Origin: Kitasatospora sp. MAP5-34
GTDB taxonomy: Bacteria > Actinomycetota > Actinomycetes > Streptomycetales > Streptomycetaceae
Assembly (NCBI RefSeq): GCF_029894335.1
Contig: NZ_JARXZC010000003.1
Location: 248,001 to 312,000, forward strand
Reading direction: 5' to 3'
DNA: 64,000 bases
Positions 53,722 to 61,721 of this stretch are shown one piece after another; within the stretch, counting starts at the first letter, position 1, and every line of letters begins with the position of its first letter. The translations under genes and the position numbers were made by a program. The notes beneath the pieces were generated by a model that was given only the letters and a program-made list of their open reading frames with translations, had not been told where the DNA came from and did not search any database.

Positions 53722-55760
53722 GCTACACCGAGACGGAGTTGCGCCGGCTCCACGGGCAGGCCCTGGGCCTGCCGAACGGTCCGGCGCAGTTCGCCGCGCT
53801 GGAGGAGGTGATCCGGCACGCGGACGCCCTGGAGCTCACCGAGTTCGCCTTCGAGGTCCGGATGAACGCGACCGACGCGTTCCAGCTCGGCGGCGTGCCC
53901 TCGAAGTCCTTCGTCACCTTCGCCTGGTGCCTGGCCGTCTACGACCGCGAGCCCGCCCGCTTCGGCGGCCACCACGAGCACCAACTGCTCTGGCAGTACA
54001 AGTGGATGGTCAGCAGCCTGGCGGCGTTCCCCGAGATCCCGCTGGCCCGCACCCTGACGCTGCTGGACGACATGGAGCAGCGCTTCAAGCGCGGTGGGCA
54101 CAGCATGCACGCCGTCCTCCAGCACCGGGGCGACGTCGCGCACGCCCTGGGCGACCTGACAGAGGCCCAGCGCTGGTACGAGGAGATGAGCCGCACCCGC
54201 CAGGACGACCTCTCCGACTGCTCGGGCTGCGTGCCGGGCAGTCTGGTCCGCGTGCTGACCGCGCTCGGGCGCTACGAGGAGGCCATCCGGGTCGGCGAAC
54301 CGGCCCGCAGCGGCGGGGGCTGCGTGCAGCAGCCGCACGCGATCAACTCCGAGCTCCTGGTGCCGTATCTGCGTGCCGGGCGTGGGGCGGACGCCGCCGA
54401 GGCGCACCGGGTCGCCTACCGTGCGATCCGCGAGAAGGCGGAGCACCTGGAGGAGATCGCGCAGAACCTGATGTTCTGCGTCCACAGCGGCAACCCCGAG
54501 CGCGGGCTCGACCTGGTCGAGCGGCACCTCCCCCTGCTGGACCGCGCCCCGGCACCGCTGGACGAGCTGGAGTTCGCGGCGGCGGCAGCGGCGGTGCTGG
54601 CGCAGTTCGAGGCGCGGGGCGAGGGCGGGCGCGACCTGCGCTTCCCGACGGTGGCGGGCAGGCGGCTGCCGGACCGCTCGGTCACCGAGCTGGCCGACGA
54701 ACTGCGCGCCCGGGCACACGCGCTGGCGGCGCGGTTCGACGACCGCAACGGCAACGACCACCAGAGCCGTCGGCTGGCCGAGCAGCTCGCCGCCGGGCCG
54801 ATCGGCGAGCCGGTGCCGCTGTCGGTCTTCGAGCGCAGGCTGCCGCCCGCCGAGCAGGGCGCGATCAGGCAACTGGTCGAGCGGGTGGCGCAGCAGACGG
54901 CCGCCGGCCAGCCGGCCGAGGCCGCCCGCACGCAGGCCCTGGTCGCTGCCGCGTACCGGGACGCCGGGCAGCTCCCGGAAGCACTCAACGCCGCCGAGCA
55001 GGCGGTCCGCGCGCTGGATCGGGCCGGTCTGCCGGAGGACACCGCCGCCTGCCGGTACCTGCTGGCGCAGCTGTACCTGGAGTACCACCGGACGGACCAC
55101 GCCCGGGCCGCACTCCAGGAGCTGCTGGACCGCGCCGGGCCGGCGCCCGGCGTGCCGTCGGCACCGGAGCTGCACACGGAGATCGCGCTGACGTACGGCC
55201 ACCACCCGAGCGCGGCGGCGGCGGAGCACCACCTCGCAGCGGCCCGCGGCTTCGGCGCGGCGGGCCGGACGCACGCCCAGCTGGAGTCCTTCCGGTACGC
55301 GATCGAGGGGATGGCGGCCTTCGACGTGCCGGCCGCGCTCGGCGCACTCGCCGAGGCGGACACGGCGATCGAGTCGCTGACCGAGGCCGAAGCTCCGGGC
55401 GTGGCGACGAAGATCGCCGAACTGCAGATCGCCGCCGCCGAACTGCTCCGCGAGGACCAGCGCCTCCCGGACTCCCGAGAGCGGCTGCTCGCCGCCCGCC
55501 CGGCCCTGGAGCGGTACGGGGACGCCGAGGACTTGGGCGAACTGCTGACGGCCCTGTCCACGACGGAGCTGGAGCTCGGCGATCCGGCCGCCGCCGAGAC
55601 GGCCGCCCTCGCGGCGATCGCCCTGCTCGACGACCCGGTGGACGAGGCCTGGTACGAGGCGATCGCCCTGATCCGGGCGCTGCGCGCGCTGGGGCGTGAC
55701 GCGGAGGCGGCCGAGGCCATGGAGCTCTACTCGATCGACGAGGACGACCTGCTGCCGTAG
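53718..55760 (+). CDS. TPR-rich protein paired with HSP90-like protein
   Basis: Soluble helical-repeat protein (680 aa) of TPR/SEL1-like style with repeated AEAHRVAYRAIRE, LPEALNAAEQAVRAL and AAAEHHLAAARGFG helices. No enzymatic motif is seen. It is translationally coupled to the HSP90-like gene, suggesting a co-chaperone or scaffold that binds the HSP90-like protein or its client. Several Cys cluster in DLSDCSGCVPG (~170), possibly metal-binding. It ends in an acidic SIDEDDLLP tail reminiscent of HSP90-type C-terminal peptides; significance is unknown. Confidence 0.8.
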   Translation: MSYTETELRRLHGQALGLPNGPAQFAALEEVIRHADALELTEFAFEVRMNATDAFQLGGVPSKSFVTFAWCLAVYDREPARFGGHHEHQLLWQYKWMVSSLAAFPEIPLARTLTLLDDMEQRFKRGGHSMHAVLQHRGDVAHALGDLTEAQRWYEEMSRTRQDDLSDCSGCVPGSLVRVLTALGRYEEAIRVGEPARSGGGCVQQPHAINSELLVPYLRAGRGADAAEAHRVAYRAIREKAEHLEEIAQNLMFCVHSGNPERGLDLVERHLPLLDRAPAPLDELEFAAAAAAVLAQFEARGEGGRDLRFPTVAGRRLPDRSVTELADELRARAHALAARFDDRNGNDHQSRRLAEQLAAGPIGEPVPLSVFERRLPPAEQGAIRQLVERVAQQTAAGQPAEAARTQALVAAAYRDAGQLPEALNAAEQAVRALDRAGLPEDTAACRYLLAQLYLEYHRTDHARAALQELLDRAGPAPGVPSAPELHTEIALTYGHHPSAAAAEHHLAAARGFGAAGRTHAQLESFRYAIEGMAAFDVPAALGALAEADTAIESLTEAEAPGVATKIAELQIAAAELLREDQRLPDSRERLLAARPALERYGDAEDLGELLTALSTTELELGDPAAAETAALAAIALLDDPVDEAWYEAIALIRALRALGRDAEAAEAMELYSIDEDDLLP

Positions 55761-55838
55761 AGCTCCGCGAGCAGGCACTCGATCAGTCCCGGACCGGCCG
55801 ACCCGCTGCTGGCACAACCTGCAGGGCGGGGGGATGTC

Positions 55839-56039
55839 GTGAAGGTCACCGTCGTCACCGATGACTCGGGGCTGGTCGCCGTTCAGCAGGGCCACGCGTC
55901 CGAGGCCGACCGGAGCGTTACCGGCGCCGTGGTGGTGGCCGGCCCCGGCCAGACCGTTCAGGAGATCGAGGTCCCCGAAGCCGACGGCGTCGAAGACGCG
56001 CACGAGCTGCACCTGATCGTGGCGGCAGCGCTGCGATAG
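55839..56039 (+). CDS. Small acidic protein of unknown function
   Basis: Small soluble protein (66 aa), acidic, beta-strand-like (KVTVVTDDSGLVAVQQG, HELHLIVAAALR). It resembles short conserved streptomycete hypothetical proteins. The GTG start at 55839 has GGGGGATG-type purine-rich sequence upstream. It lies 78 bp after the TPR gene and before a hairpin at 56098. No function is recognised. Confidence 0.55.
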   Translation: MKVTVVTDDSGLVAVQQGHASEADRSVTGAVVVAGPGQTVQEIEVPEADGVEDAHELHLIVAAALR

Positions 56040-56097
56040 TCCGTCCGACCGTCCGACCACCACCGCAGAGCGACAACCCACCGCACAGCGACAACGA

Positions 56098-56128
56098 AGC
56101 CCCCGATCTCGTCCAGAGATCAGGGGCT
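56098..56128. terminator. Hairpin between the small acidic protein and monooxygenase genes
   Basis: 13-bp stem with one mismatch (56098-56110 with 56116-56128) and a GTCCA loop. It lies between converging genes. Just upstream are short direct repeats CGTCCGACC and CGACAAC. Confidence 0.8.
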
Positions 56129-56143
56129 CTCGTGTGCGGACCG

Positions 56144-56482
56144 TCAGTCCTGGTCGGTGGTGGAGAGCTCGCCCGGCGTGAAGTGCGTGACGGGTGCGAA
56201 GTGCGAGACCACCGGCGGGTGTTCCAGGTTCCGGAACTCGCCCTCCGCCCAGACCGGCCGGATCCGCCACATCGGCCCGGCGTAGGCGCGGAGCGCCTCC
56301 TCGTCCCGCCAGCGGGCCAGCACCACGACCCGGTGGTCCTCGGCCGACACGGACCGGAGCAGCTCCGCGCCGAGGAATCCGTCCACGGCGGCCAGCGCCG
56401 GGATCGACTCGTCGGTCAGCTTGGCGCAGAACTCGTCCAGCCGGTCCGGGGTGACGTGCGCCTCCCACATACGGACGATCAT
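56144..56482 (-). CDS. Antibiotic biosynthesis monooxygenase (ABM) domain protein
   Basis: Small ferredoxin-like dimeric protein (112 aa) of the ABM family: MIVRMWEAHVTPDRLDEF, VDGFLGAELLRSV, VVVLARWRDEEALRAY. Such proteins are quinol monooxygenases, heme-degrading or without known activity. The ATG at 56482 is fixed by GAGGAGG 5 nt upstream. It is divergent from the Cys-rich protein gene. No quinone or polyketide gene is adjacent, so the role is open. Confidence 0.8.
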   Translation of the reverse strand: MIVRMWEAHVTPDRLDEFCAKLTDESIPALAAVDGFLGAELLRSVSAEDHRVVVLARWRDEEALRAYAGPMWRIRPVWAEGEFRNLEHPPVVSHFAPVTHFTPGELSTTDQD

Positions 56483-56606
56483 GGTTACCTCCTCGGGGCC
56501 GGGCCTCCCTCCAGTATCCGTTCGGCCGCGCGCCGATTGCCGACCCGGAGCGCTCACCGAAGACTCGGAACACCCGAGGAAGAGCCGAGAAGAGGGGACC
56601 TGCCCG

Positions 56607-56879
56607 ATGGCGGTCTGCGTGGTGTGCAAGAACGACTACTGGCTGGCGTTCGAGATCCGGACGGTGACCGGCGACAGTTATACCTTCGACAGCTTCGAGT
56701 GCGCGATGGAGAAGCTCGCGCCGCGCTGCGAGTACTGCCAGGTACGGATCGTCGGGCACGGGGTGGAGGTCTCGGGCAAGTTCTTCTGCTGCGCGAACTG
56801 CGCCCGGCGGGACGGCGGCCTCGGCGAGCAGATCCGCGACGCGGTCGGCGTCCATCCGGGTGAGCGCCAGCCGTCCTGA
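56607..56879 (+). CDS. Small cysteine-rich putative zinc-binding protein
   Basis: Compact protein (90 aa) with nine cysteines arranged as CVVC (4-7), FEC (~32), CEYC (~41-44) and CCANC (~61-65). The second half (CEYCQVRIVGHGVEV, KFFCCANCARR) resembles TRASH or prokaryotic metallothionein-like metal sites, and the first half (SYTFDSFECAMEKLAP) resembles a zinc-ribbon partner. It likely binds zinc or another soft metal. The ATG at 56607 follows GAGGGG. It is followed by a hairpin at 56931. Confidence 0.75.
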   Translation: MAVCVVCKNDYWLAFEIRTVTGDSYTFDSFECAMEKLAPRCEYCQVRIVGHGVEVSGKFFCCANCARRDGGLGEQIRDAVGVHPGERQPS

Positions 56880-56930
56880 CCGGCCTGCCCGTCCCCTTTC
56901 ACGACTACATACCCGACTACCGCGAGTTAC

Positions 56931-56964
56931 CCGACTACCGCGAGGACGACCTCGCGGTAGTCGG
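56931..56964. terminator. Hairpin between the Cys-rich gene and P450 gene
   Basis: Perfect 15-bp stem (56931-56945 with 56950-56964) and an ACGA loop, between converging genes. The left arm sequence CCCGACTACCGCGAG is also present as a direct repeat just upstream (about 56912-56926). Confidence 0.88.
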
Positions 56965-57021
56965 CTGTCTGCGCCCCCGCCGGCCGGGCGAGCGGAACTG
57001 ACGGGCGCGGACCGCCGCCGG

Positions 57022-58302
57022 TCAGCCGGTGGGCGGCGTGAACGCGAACCGGAGCGACCTGACCCGGTTGTCGAAGTTGGACGGCACCAGGTCGGGCTCG
57101 CCGACCGAGCGGATGTCCGGCAGCCGGGTGAGCAGTTCACGCAGCAGCACCTTCATCTCCTGGCGGGCGAGGTAGGCGCCGAGGCAGAAGTGTGGCCCGC
57201 CGCCGCCGAAGCCCAGGTGCGGGTTGGGCGAGCGGGTGATGTCGAAGGCGTCCGGATCGGCGAAGACGGTCTCGTCCCGGTTGGCGGCCCCGAAGAAGAG
57301 GACGACCTTGTCCCCCTTGGCGAGGCGGGCGCCGCTCAGCTCGTGGTCGACGGCCAGGGTGCGGCGGAACTGGATGATCGGGGTGGCGTGGCGGACGATC
57401 TCCTCGACCGCGCCACCGAGGTGGGTGTCGAGGTCGGAGACCAGCAGGGCCCGTTGCTCAGGGTGGGTGGTGAGCAGGTACAGGCCGTGCGCGAGGGCGT
57501 TCCTGGTGGTCTCCACCCCGGCCACCAGCAGCAGCGAGAAGAACGCCCCCAGCTGACGGGAGTCGAGGCGCCGGCCGTCGACGTCGGCGGTGACCAGGGC
57601 CGAGATCAGGTCGTCGGCGGGGTGTCGGCGACGCTCGCGGCCGAGGGCGGCGATGACGCCCTGCATCCGGGCCAGCGCACGCAGGCCGCGTCCGGGGACG
57701 CGGAGCCGGCTGCGGGCCACGCCGGTGTGCTCGGAGGCGTGGTTGATCTGCCGCAGGATCTCGCGGCGCTGGCGCTCGGGGACGCCCATCATGTTGCAGA
57801 TGACCTGGTAGGGCAGCTCGGCGGCGACGGCCGGGACGAAGTCCGCCGGGCGCTGCTCCAGCACGTCGTCCACGATCCGCGCCGCGACCTGGCGGATGTC
57901 GTCCTCGACCCTGGCGACCAGGCGCGGCGTGAACGCGCGCGAGACGATCCGGCGCAAATCGGCGTGGCGCGGATCGTCCAGGTTGACCATGGAGTCACCG
58001 AACAGCGCCCGGACCCAGCGGGCCGGTTCGGGCGTGGTGACACCGGGCGCGCTGACGAAGACGGCGGGATTCCGGCTGGCCTCGACCACGTCGGCATGCC
58101 GGACGAGCGCGTGGAAGCCCTTGCCCGTACGGGGATCGGTACAGAACACCGGATGGTCCAGCGCCCGCAGCCGCGCGAAGGCGGCGGCCCTGGCAGCGGC
58201 GGGGAGCTGCCAGAACTGCGGCTCGGCCGGATTGGCGCCGGGGGCGTATTCCGCTGCATATTCCGTTTCCGACTGTCGACTCTGGCCGACCGGTGCGCTC
58301 AT
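57022..58302 (-). CDS. Cytochrome P450
   Basis: Soluble bacterial P450 (426 aa). The I-helix oxygen-activation motif is LLVAGVETTRN, the ExxR is EEIVR, and the heme-binding loop FGGGGPHFCLG has the thiolate Cys373. The sequence is of the actinobacterial CYP107/CYP105 style with a well-conserved HPEQRALL region. The substrate is unknown. No ferredoxin gene is adjacent, so redox partners are supplied elsewhere. It is divergent from the mycothiol-dependent enzyme gene over an AT-rich 164-bp region. Confidence 0.93.
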   Translation of the reverse strand: MSAPVGQSRQSETEYAAEYAPGANPAEPQFWQLPAAARAAAFARLRALDHPVFCTDPRTGKGFHALVRHADVVEASRNPAVFVSAPGVTTPEPARWVRALFGDSMVNLDDPRHADLRRIVSRAFTPRLVARVEDDIRQVAARIVDDVLEQRPADFVPAVAAELPYQVICNMMGVPERQRREILRQINHASEHTGVARSRLRVPGRGLRALARMQGVIAALGRERRRHPADDLISALVTADVDGRRLDSRQLGAFFSLLLVAGVETTRNALAHGLYLLTTHPEQRALLVSDLDTHLGGAVEEIVRHATPIIQFRRTLAVDHELSGARLAKGDKVVLFFGAANRDETVFADPDAFDITRSPNPHLGFGGGGPHFCLGAYLARQEMKVLLRELLTRLPDIRSVGEPDLVPSNFDNRVRSLRFAFTPPTG

Positions 58303-58466
58303 GGTGGAATATCTGATGCAGATATCAACTGAATGTCAAGTTCCATTTCACGGTGCTATTTGATTACTTTTCCTTTCTCGGTGGCCCATCCCCGGTCGCG
58401 CCGGGCCGGGATCAGGCCGGACAAGTACACTGCACCATCGCGTCGCAGCAGCTAGCGTCCGTACCC

Positions 58467-59186
58467 ATGGACCGAACTGACTACATGTACGCACTGCGCC
58501 GTGACGGCGCGCGGATGGCCGAGGCGACCGCCGGGCACCTGGCTCTCCCGGTGCCCAGCTGTCCGGAGTGGACGGTCGCCGATCTGGTCGGGCACACCGG
58601 TTCGGTACACCGGTTCTGGGCCGCCATCGCCTCGGGTGAACTGACCGATCCCAGCGGGTACACCCCACCCGCACGGCCGGCGGAGGACGGGCTGCTCGGC
58701 TGGTTCGCCGAGGGCGTCGAGCTGGCCGCCGCCACCCTCGAAACGCTCGACCCGGAGCTGCCCCGCTGGACCTGGGCCGACCGCAAGGACGTCGGCTTCA
58801 TCCAGCGGCGGATGGCCCAGGAGACCGCCGTCCACGCCTGGGACGCCTTGGCCGCAGTCGGCCGCGAGCAGCCGATCGAACCCGTACTGGCGATGGACGG
58901 CGTGGACGAGTTCCTCGCCCACTTCGCCACCGGCGCACCCCCGGCGGGCCTGCCCGAGGCCGGCATCCACCTGCATGCCATCGACGGCCCCGGCGAGTGG
59001 TCGATCCGCACGGTGGACGGCGCCTGGCAGGTCGGCCGCGAACACGGCAAGGGTGCGGCGGCCGTCCGGGGCACCACCTCCGACCTGCTGCTCCTACTGT
59101 GGCAGCGGCGCAGCCCAGGCCAACTGGAGACGTTCGGCGACCTGGCCGTGCTGGAGACCTTCCTGAGCGCCTACTTCCGCGACTGA
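58467..59186 (+). CDS. Maleylpyruvate isomerase-family mycothiol-dependent enzyme
   Basis: Metal-binding protein (239 aa) of the mycothiol-dependent maleylpyruvate isomerase (MDMPI/DinB) family. The metal site is expected from LVGHTGSVHRFW near residue 37 and ETAVHAWDAL near residue 126. The C-terminal MDMPI domain (~150-235) is present. The ATG at 58467 gives the normal start. Members catalyse mycothiol-linked isomerisation or transfer reactions; the substrate here is unknown. Confidence 0.82.
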   Translation: MDRTDYMYALRRDGARMAEATAGHLALPVPSCPEWTVADLVGHTGSVHRFWAAIASGELTDPSGYTPPARPAEDGLLGWFAEGVELAAATLETLDPELPRWTWADRKDVGFIQRRMAQETAVHAWDALAAVGREQPIEPVLAMDGVDEFLAHFATGAPPAGLPEAGIHLHAIDGPGEWSIRTVDGAWQVGREHGKGAAAVRGTTSDLLLLLWQRRSPGQLETFGDLAVLETFLSAYFRD

Positions 59187-59577
59187 CCACGCCGGCTCGA
59201 CCCAGGTCCTGGGTCCGGGCCGTCGATACAAGCCGTTGATAGGGCCTGTTGATACGGACGTGACAAGCCTCACGGGCGCAGCCCCCGGTGGTCACACAGT
59301 GCCACGAACGGTGTGCGGATCGGCGCCGGGATGACACCGACCCCCAGGTCGGTAACTCCCGGTGACCGATTCGGGCACCCGCTGCGCGGCCGCACATCCG
59401 GAGAGTTACCGAATTCTCCGTCAATGTCGGAAATGGGCAATTGGTTCGATCACCATCCTTGCCTTGGCATGCCCCGATCGGTTTTGCTTCAACGACCGCC
59501 CGGCCAGTTGTCCGGGCGAGACCATCGGGTGCAACGCCTAGTCCTGCCGGCGCCCGATGGCCATCACTGAGCTCTGT
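59187..59577 (+). promoter_or_regulatory. Promoter and long leader upstream of the ydaO riboswitch
   Basis: About 390 bp without a convincing gene between the MDMPI-family gene and the riboswitch. It is AT-richer around 59400-59490 (CCGTCAATGTCGG, TTGGTTCGATCACC), where the promoter probably lies. An 85-codon open frame at 59313 has no ribosome site or codon bias and was rejected. Confidence 0.4.
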
Positions 59578-59705
59578 ACGGCAGGAGCGGGGGACCCACA
59601 GGTAAGCCGCCGTCCGGTGATCCCGGACGGCTCGGGGTGAAGCCGCGCACGCGGCCGGGCAACTCCAGCCCGAACCCGACAGCTCACCTCGCCGGCGTCG
59701 GAGAG
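59578..59705 (+). promoter_or_regulatory. Cyclic-di-AMP riboswitch (ydaO-yuaA type)
   Basis: Conserved core elements occur in order: GGGACCCACAGGTAAGCCGCC, GGGGTGAAGCCGCGC, GCCGGGCAACTCC, CCCGAACCCGACAGCTCACCTCG and GCCGGCGTCGGAGAGGA, ending about 10 nt before the M23 peptidase start. In actinobacteria this riboswitch sits in front of cell-wall hydrolase genes and turns them off when cyclic-di-AMP is high. The assignment rests on motif order; no fold prediction was possible. Confidence 0.88.
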
Positions 59706-59715
59706 GAACAGATCC

Positions 59716-60282
59716 ATGCCCGCACTGGGTAACCACAGCCGTACCCGCCTGCCCCGCCTCGCCCGGATCGGTGTCACCGCCGCGCTGGCCGCCTCCGCCT
59801 TCGCCCTTCCGCTGGTCGGTGCCGTGAGCGCACACGCCGCGCCCGTGACCGTGACCGCGTCCGCCGTCAACTCCGCCGGTTTCACGGCTCCGCTGAACAG
59901 CCTCCGGATAACCGAGGCGTACGGCGTGCTCGGCCACATGTGGGCCAGCGGCCACCACACCGGCGTCGACTTCGCCGCCTCGGTCGGCACCAGCGTGAAG
60001 GCCGTCGGCAACGGCACCGTCGTCACGGCGGGCAACGGCGGCGCGTACGGCAACCAGATCGTCATCAAGCTCGCCGACGGCCACTACGCCCAGTACGCCC
60101 ACCTGTCGTCCATCCAGGTCCACCCGGGCCAGACCGTGCAGGCCGGCCAGCAGATCGGCCTCTCGGGTGCGACCGGCAACGTGACCGGCCCGCACCTGCA
60201 CTTCGAGATCCGCACCACCCCGAACTACGGCTCGGACATCGACCCGGTCGCCTACCTGCGGGCCCACGCCGTCACCGTCTGA
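59716..60282 (+). CDS. Secreted M23 family metallopeptidase
   Basis: Exported LytM-type zinc peptidase (188 aa) that cuts peptidoglycan cross-bridges. A signal peptide ends near AHA-AP (~42). Zinc motifs are H81xxxD85 (HHTGVDF) and HLHFE (His160/His162), with His129 in QYAHLSS. No peptidoglycan-binding domain is attached. Expression is probably under cyclic-di-AMP riboswitch control at 59578-59705, linking cell-wall remodelling to that messenger. A 22-bp stem terminator follows. Confidence 0.92.
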   Translation: MPALGNHSRTRLPRLARIGVTAALAASAFALPLVGAVSAHAAPVTVTASAVNSAGFTAPLNSLRITEAYGVLGHMWASGHHTGVDFAASVGTSVKAVGNGTVVTAGNGGAYGNQIVIKLADGHYAQYAHLSSIQVHPGQTVQAGQQIGLSGATGNVTGPHLHFEIRTTPNYGSDIDPVAYLRAHAVTV

Positions 60283-60329
60283 ACCGCAGCAACCGCAGCA
60301 ACCGCGAAGTAGAACCGACCGACTGGTAA

Positions 60330-60378
60330 CCGGTCCGGGCCTGCCGACGAAATCCCTTCGTCGGCAGGCCCGGACCGG
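60330..60378. terminator. 22-bp stem terminator of the M23 peptidase gene
   Basis: Perfect 22-bp stem (60330-60351 with 60357-60378) and a 5-nt loop (ATCCC), about 48 bp after the stop codon. Confidence 0.93.
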
Positions 60379-60414
60379 ACCGGTTTACGGACGTGCCGCT
60401 CGTAGGGTGTTGCT

Positions 60415-60834
60415 ATGAATGATCATCAGAGCGCGGATCGTCACTGGCCGACCCGGCTGGCAGCGGCAACCGCCGCGTCGCTGACGGTCGCCACCGGGCT
60501 GGCCCTCCGGGCCGGGGCAGGTGGCGAGCTCACCAAGTACGCCGGGGACGCGCTCTACACCGTCCTGGTCCACACTCTGGTCGTCCTGGCCGCTCCCCGG
60601 GTGCGACCGGTAACGGCGGCCACGGTCGCGCTCGGCGTCAGCTGGGCGGTCGAGTTCCTCCAGATCAGCGACATCCCGGCCGATCTCTCCCGGCACAGCA
60701 CCATCGCCCGCCTCGTTCTCGGCTCCACCTTCAACCCTCCCGACCTGGCCTGGTACGTCGTGGGTGCCGCGTCCGCCTGGCTCGCGCACACGGCGACGAT
60801 CCGGGTGTTCCGCACTCGACCGTCCGTGGGCTAA
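60415..60834 (+). CDS. DUF2809 family membrane protein
   Basis: Small integral membrane protein (139 aa) matching the DUF2809 pattern: KYAGDALYTVLVHTL, then SWAVEFLQISDIPADL and FNPPDLAWYVVGAASAW. Four hydrophobic segments are predicted. Function is unknown. The start ATG at 60415 has little ribosome-site support and may be leaderless. It is followed 10 bp later by a small basic gene. Confidence 0.72.
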   Translation: MNDHQSADRHWPTRLAAATAASLTVATGLALRAGAGGELTKYAGDALYTVLVHTLVVLAAPRVRPVTAATVALGVSWAVEFLQISDIPADLSRHSTIARLVLGSTFNPPDLAWYVVGAASAWLAHTATIRVFRTRPSVG

Positions 60835-60844
60835 CTTGACGATC

Positions 60845-61051
60845 ATGACCCGACTGCCGAGCCCCTCCGACACCGAACAGCCCGTCAACGGGCTCCGACG
60901 CAGGGCCCGGTCCGTCCGGGCCTGGATCGCCCGCACCTACTGGCTCCGCGCGTGCTGGCTGATCAGCAAGACCCTGGCCACCGCGATCGCCACCGCGATC
61001 CGCGCCGTGGCGACCACCCCCGGCCAGCGGTCGGGCGGCGAGGGCGGGTAG
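60845..61051 (+). CDS. Possible small basic protein
   Basis: Short open frame (68 aa), basic, with a hydrophobic amphipathic stretch ACWLISKTLATAIATAI (~35-51). It starts 10 bp after the DUF2809 stop and has no clear ribosome site; leaderless translation from an ATG after CTAACTTGACGATC is conceivable. Codon third-position bias fits the genome but the evidence is weak. No family was recognised. Confidence 0.35.
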   Translation: MTRLPSPSDTEQPVNGLRRRARSVRAWIARTYWLRACWLISKTLATAIATAIRAVATTPGQRSGGEGG

Positions 61052-61181
61052 GAGCCCGCCCGGATCCACCTGGTCGAGCAGCGGTACCCGGTCACCGTGG
61101 TTGCCGAATGCGGGCCGTGCGGTGGGGTAGGTTCCGACGTGCCGTGCTGTTACCGCCGACCGGAGAGACCCAGGTGGAGCG

Positions 61182-61622
61182 ATGAGTCCGGAGCAGATGC
61201 TGACCGTGGCGGTCGAGGAGGCCCGGGCCGGGCTCGCAGAGGGCGGGATCCCGATCGGGGCGGCGCTGTTCGGGCCGGACGGGGAGGTACTCGGACGCGG
61301 TCACAACCGCCGTGTGCAGGACGGCGATCCGTCGATGCACGCCGAGACGGCAGCGTTCCGGGCGGCGGGCCGCCTGCGCGGGTACGGCCGGACGACCATG
61401 GTGACCACGCTGTCGCCGTGCTGGTACTGCTCGGGCCTGGTACGGCAGTTCGGTATCGGCCGGGTTGTGGTGGGCGAGGCCCGGACCTTCTTCGGCGGTC
61501 ACGACTGGCTCACCGAACACGGCGTCGAGGTAACGGTGTTGGACGACCCGATCTGCGTGAACCTGATGACGGACTTCATCGCGGCCCGCCCGGACCTGTG
61601 GTTCGAGGACATCGGCGAGTGA
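61182..61622 (+). CDS. Nucleoside/cytosine deaminase family enzyme
   Basis: Zinc deaminase (146 aa) of the CDA superfamily, close to yeast-type cytosine deaminase in pattern. Zinc and proton-shuttle residues are His53 and Glu55 (MHAETAAF) with Cys80 and Cys83 (PCWYCSG). The C-terminal FFGGHDWLTEHGVEV and FIAARPDLWFEDIGE match cytosine deaminase-like proteins (salvage of cytosine to uracil); guanine or other substrates are possible. It has a GGAG ribosome site. A terminator at 61652 separates it from the repeat protein. Confidence 0.85.
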   Translation: MSPEQMLTVAVEEARAGLAEGGIPIGAALFGPDGEVLGRGHNRRVQDGDPSMHAETAAFRAAGRLRGYGRTTMVTTLSPCWYCSGLVRQFGIGRVVVGEARTFFGGHDWLTEHGVEVTVLDDPICVNLMTDFIAARPDLWFEDIGE

Positions 61623-61651
61623 GCGAAACACGCTCCCTCCCGTTGGAGCAC

Positions 61652-61688
61652 AGCGCGCCCGCCGGTACGTTCACCGGACGGGCGCGCT
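61652..61688. terminator. Bidirectional hairpin between converging genes
   Basis: Stem AGCGCGCCCGCCGGT with ACCGGACGGGCGCGCT (61652-61666 with 61673-61688), 15 bp with a single bulged base at 61678 and a 6-nt loop. Confidence 0.83.
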
Positions 61689-61721
61689 GGTGTCGTCGCT
61701 ACTGCTGCGACTGAGCCCTGG

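Noticed and set aside
53604..57140. 1178-residue minus-strand frame over the TPR and ABM genes
   Set aside because: Spans several real genes and hairpins in another frame; no domain or ribosome site.
59313..59570. 85-codon open frame upstream of the riboswitch
   Set aside because: No ribosome site or third-position bias; sequence is better explained as leader/promoter DNA.
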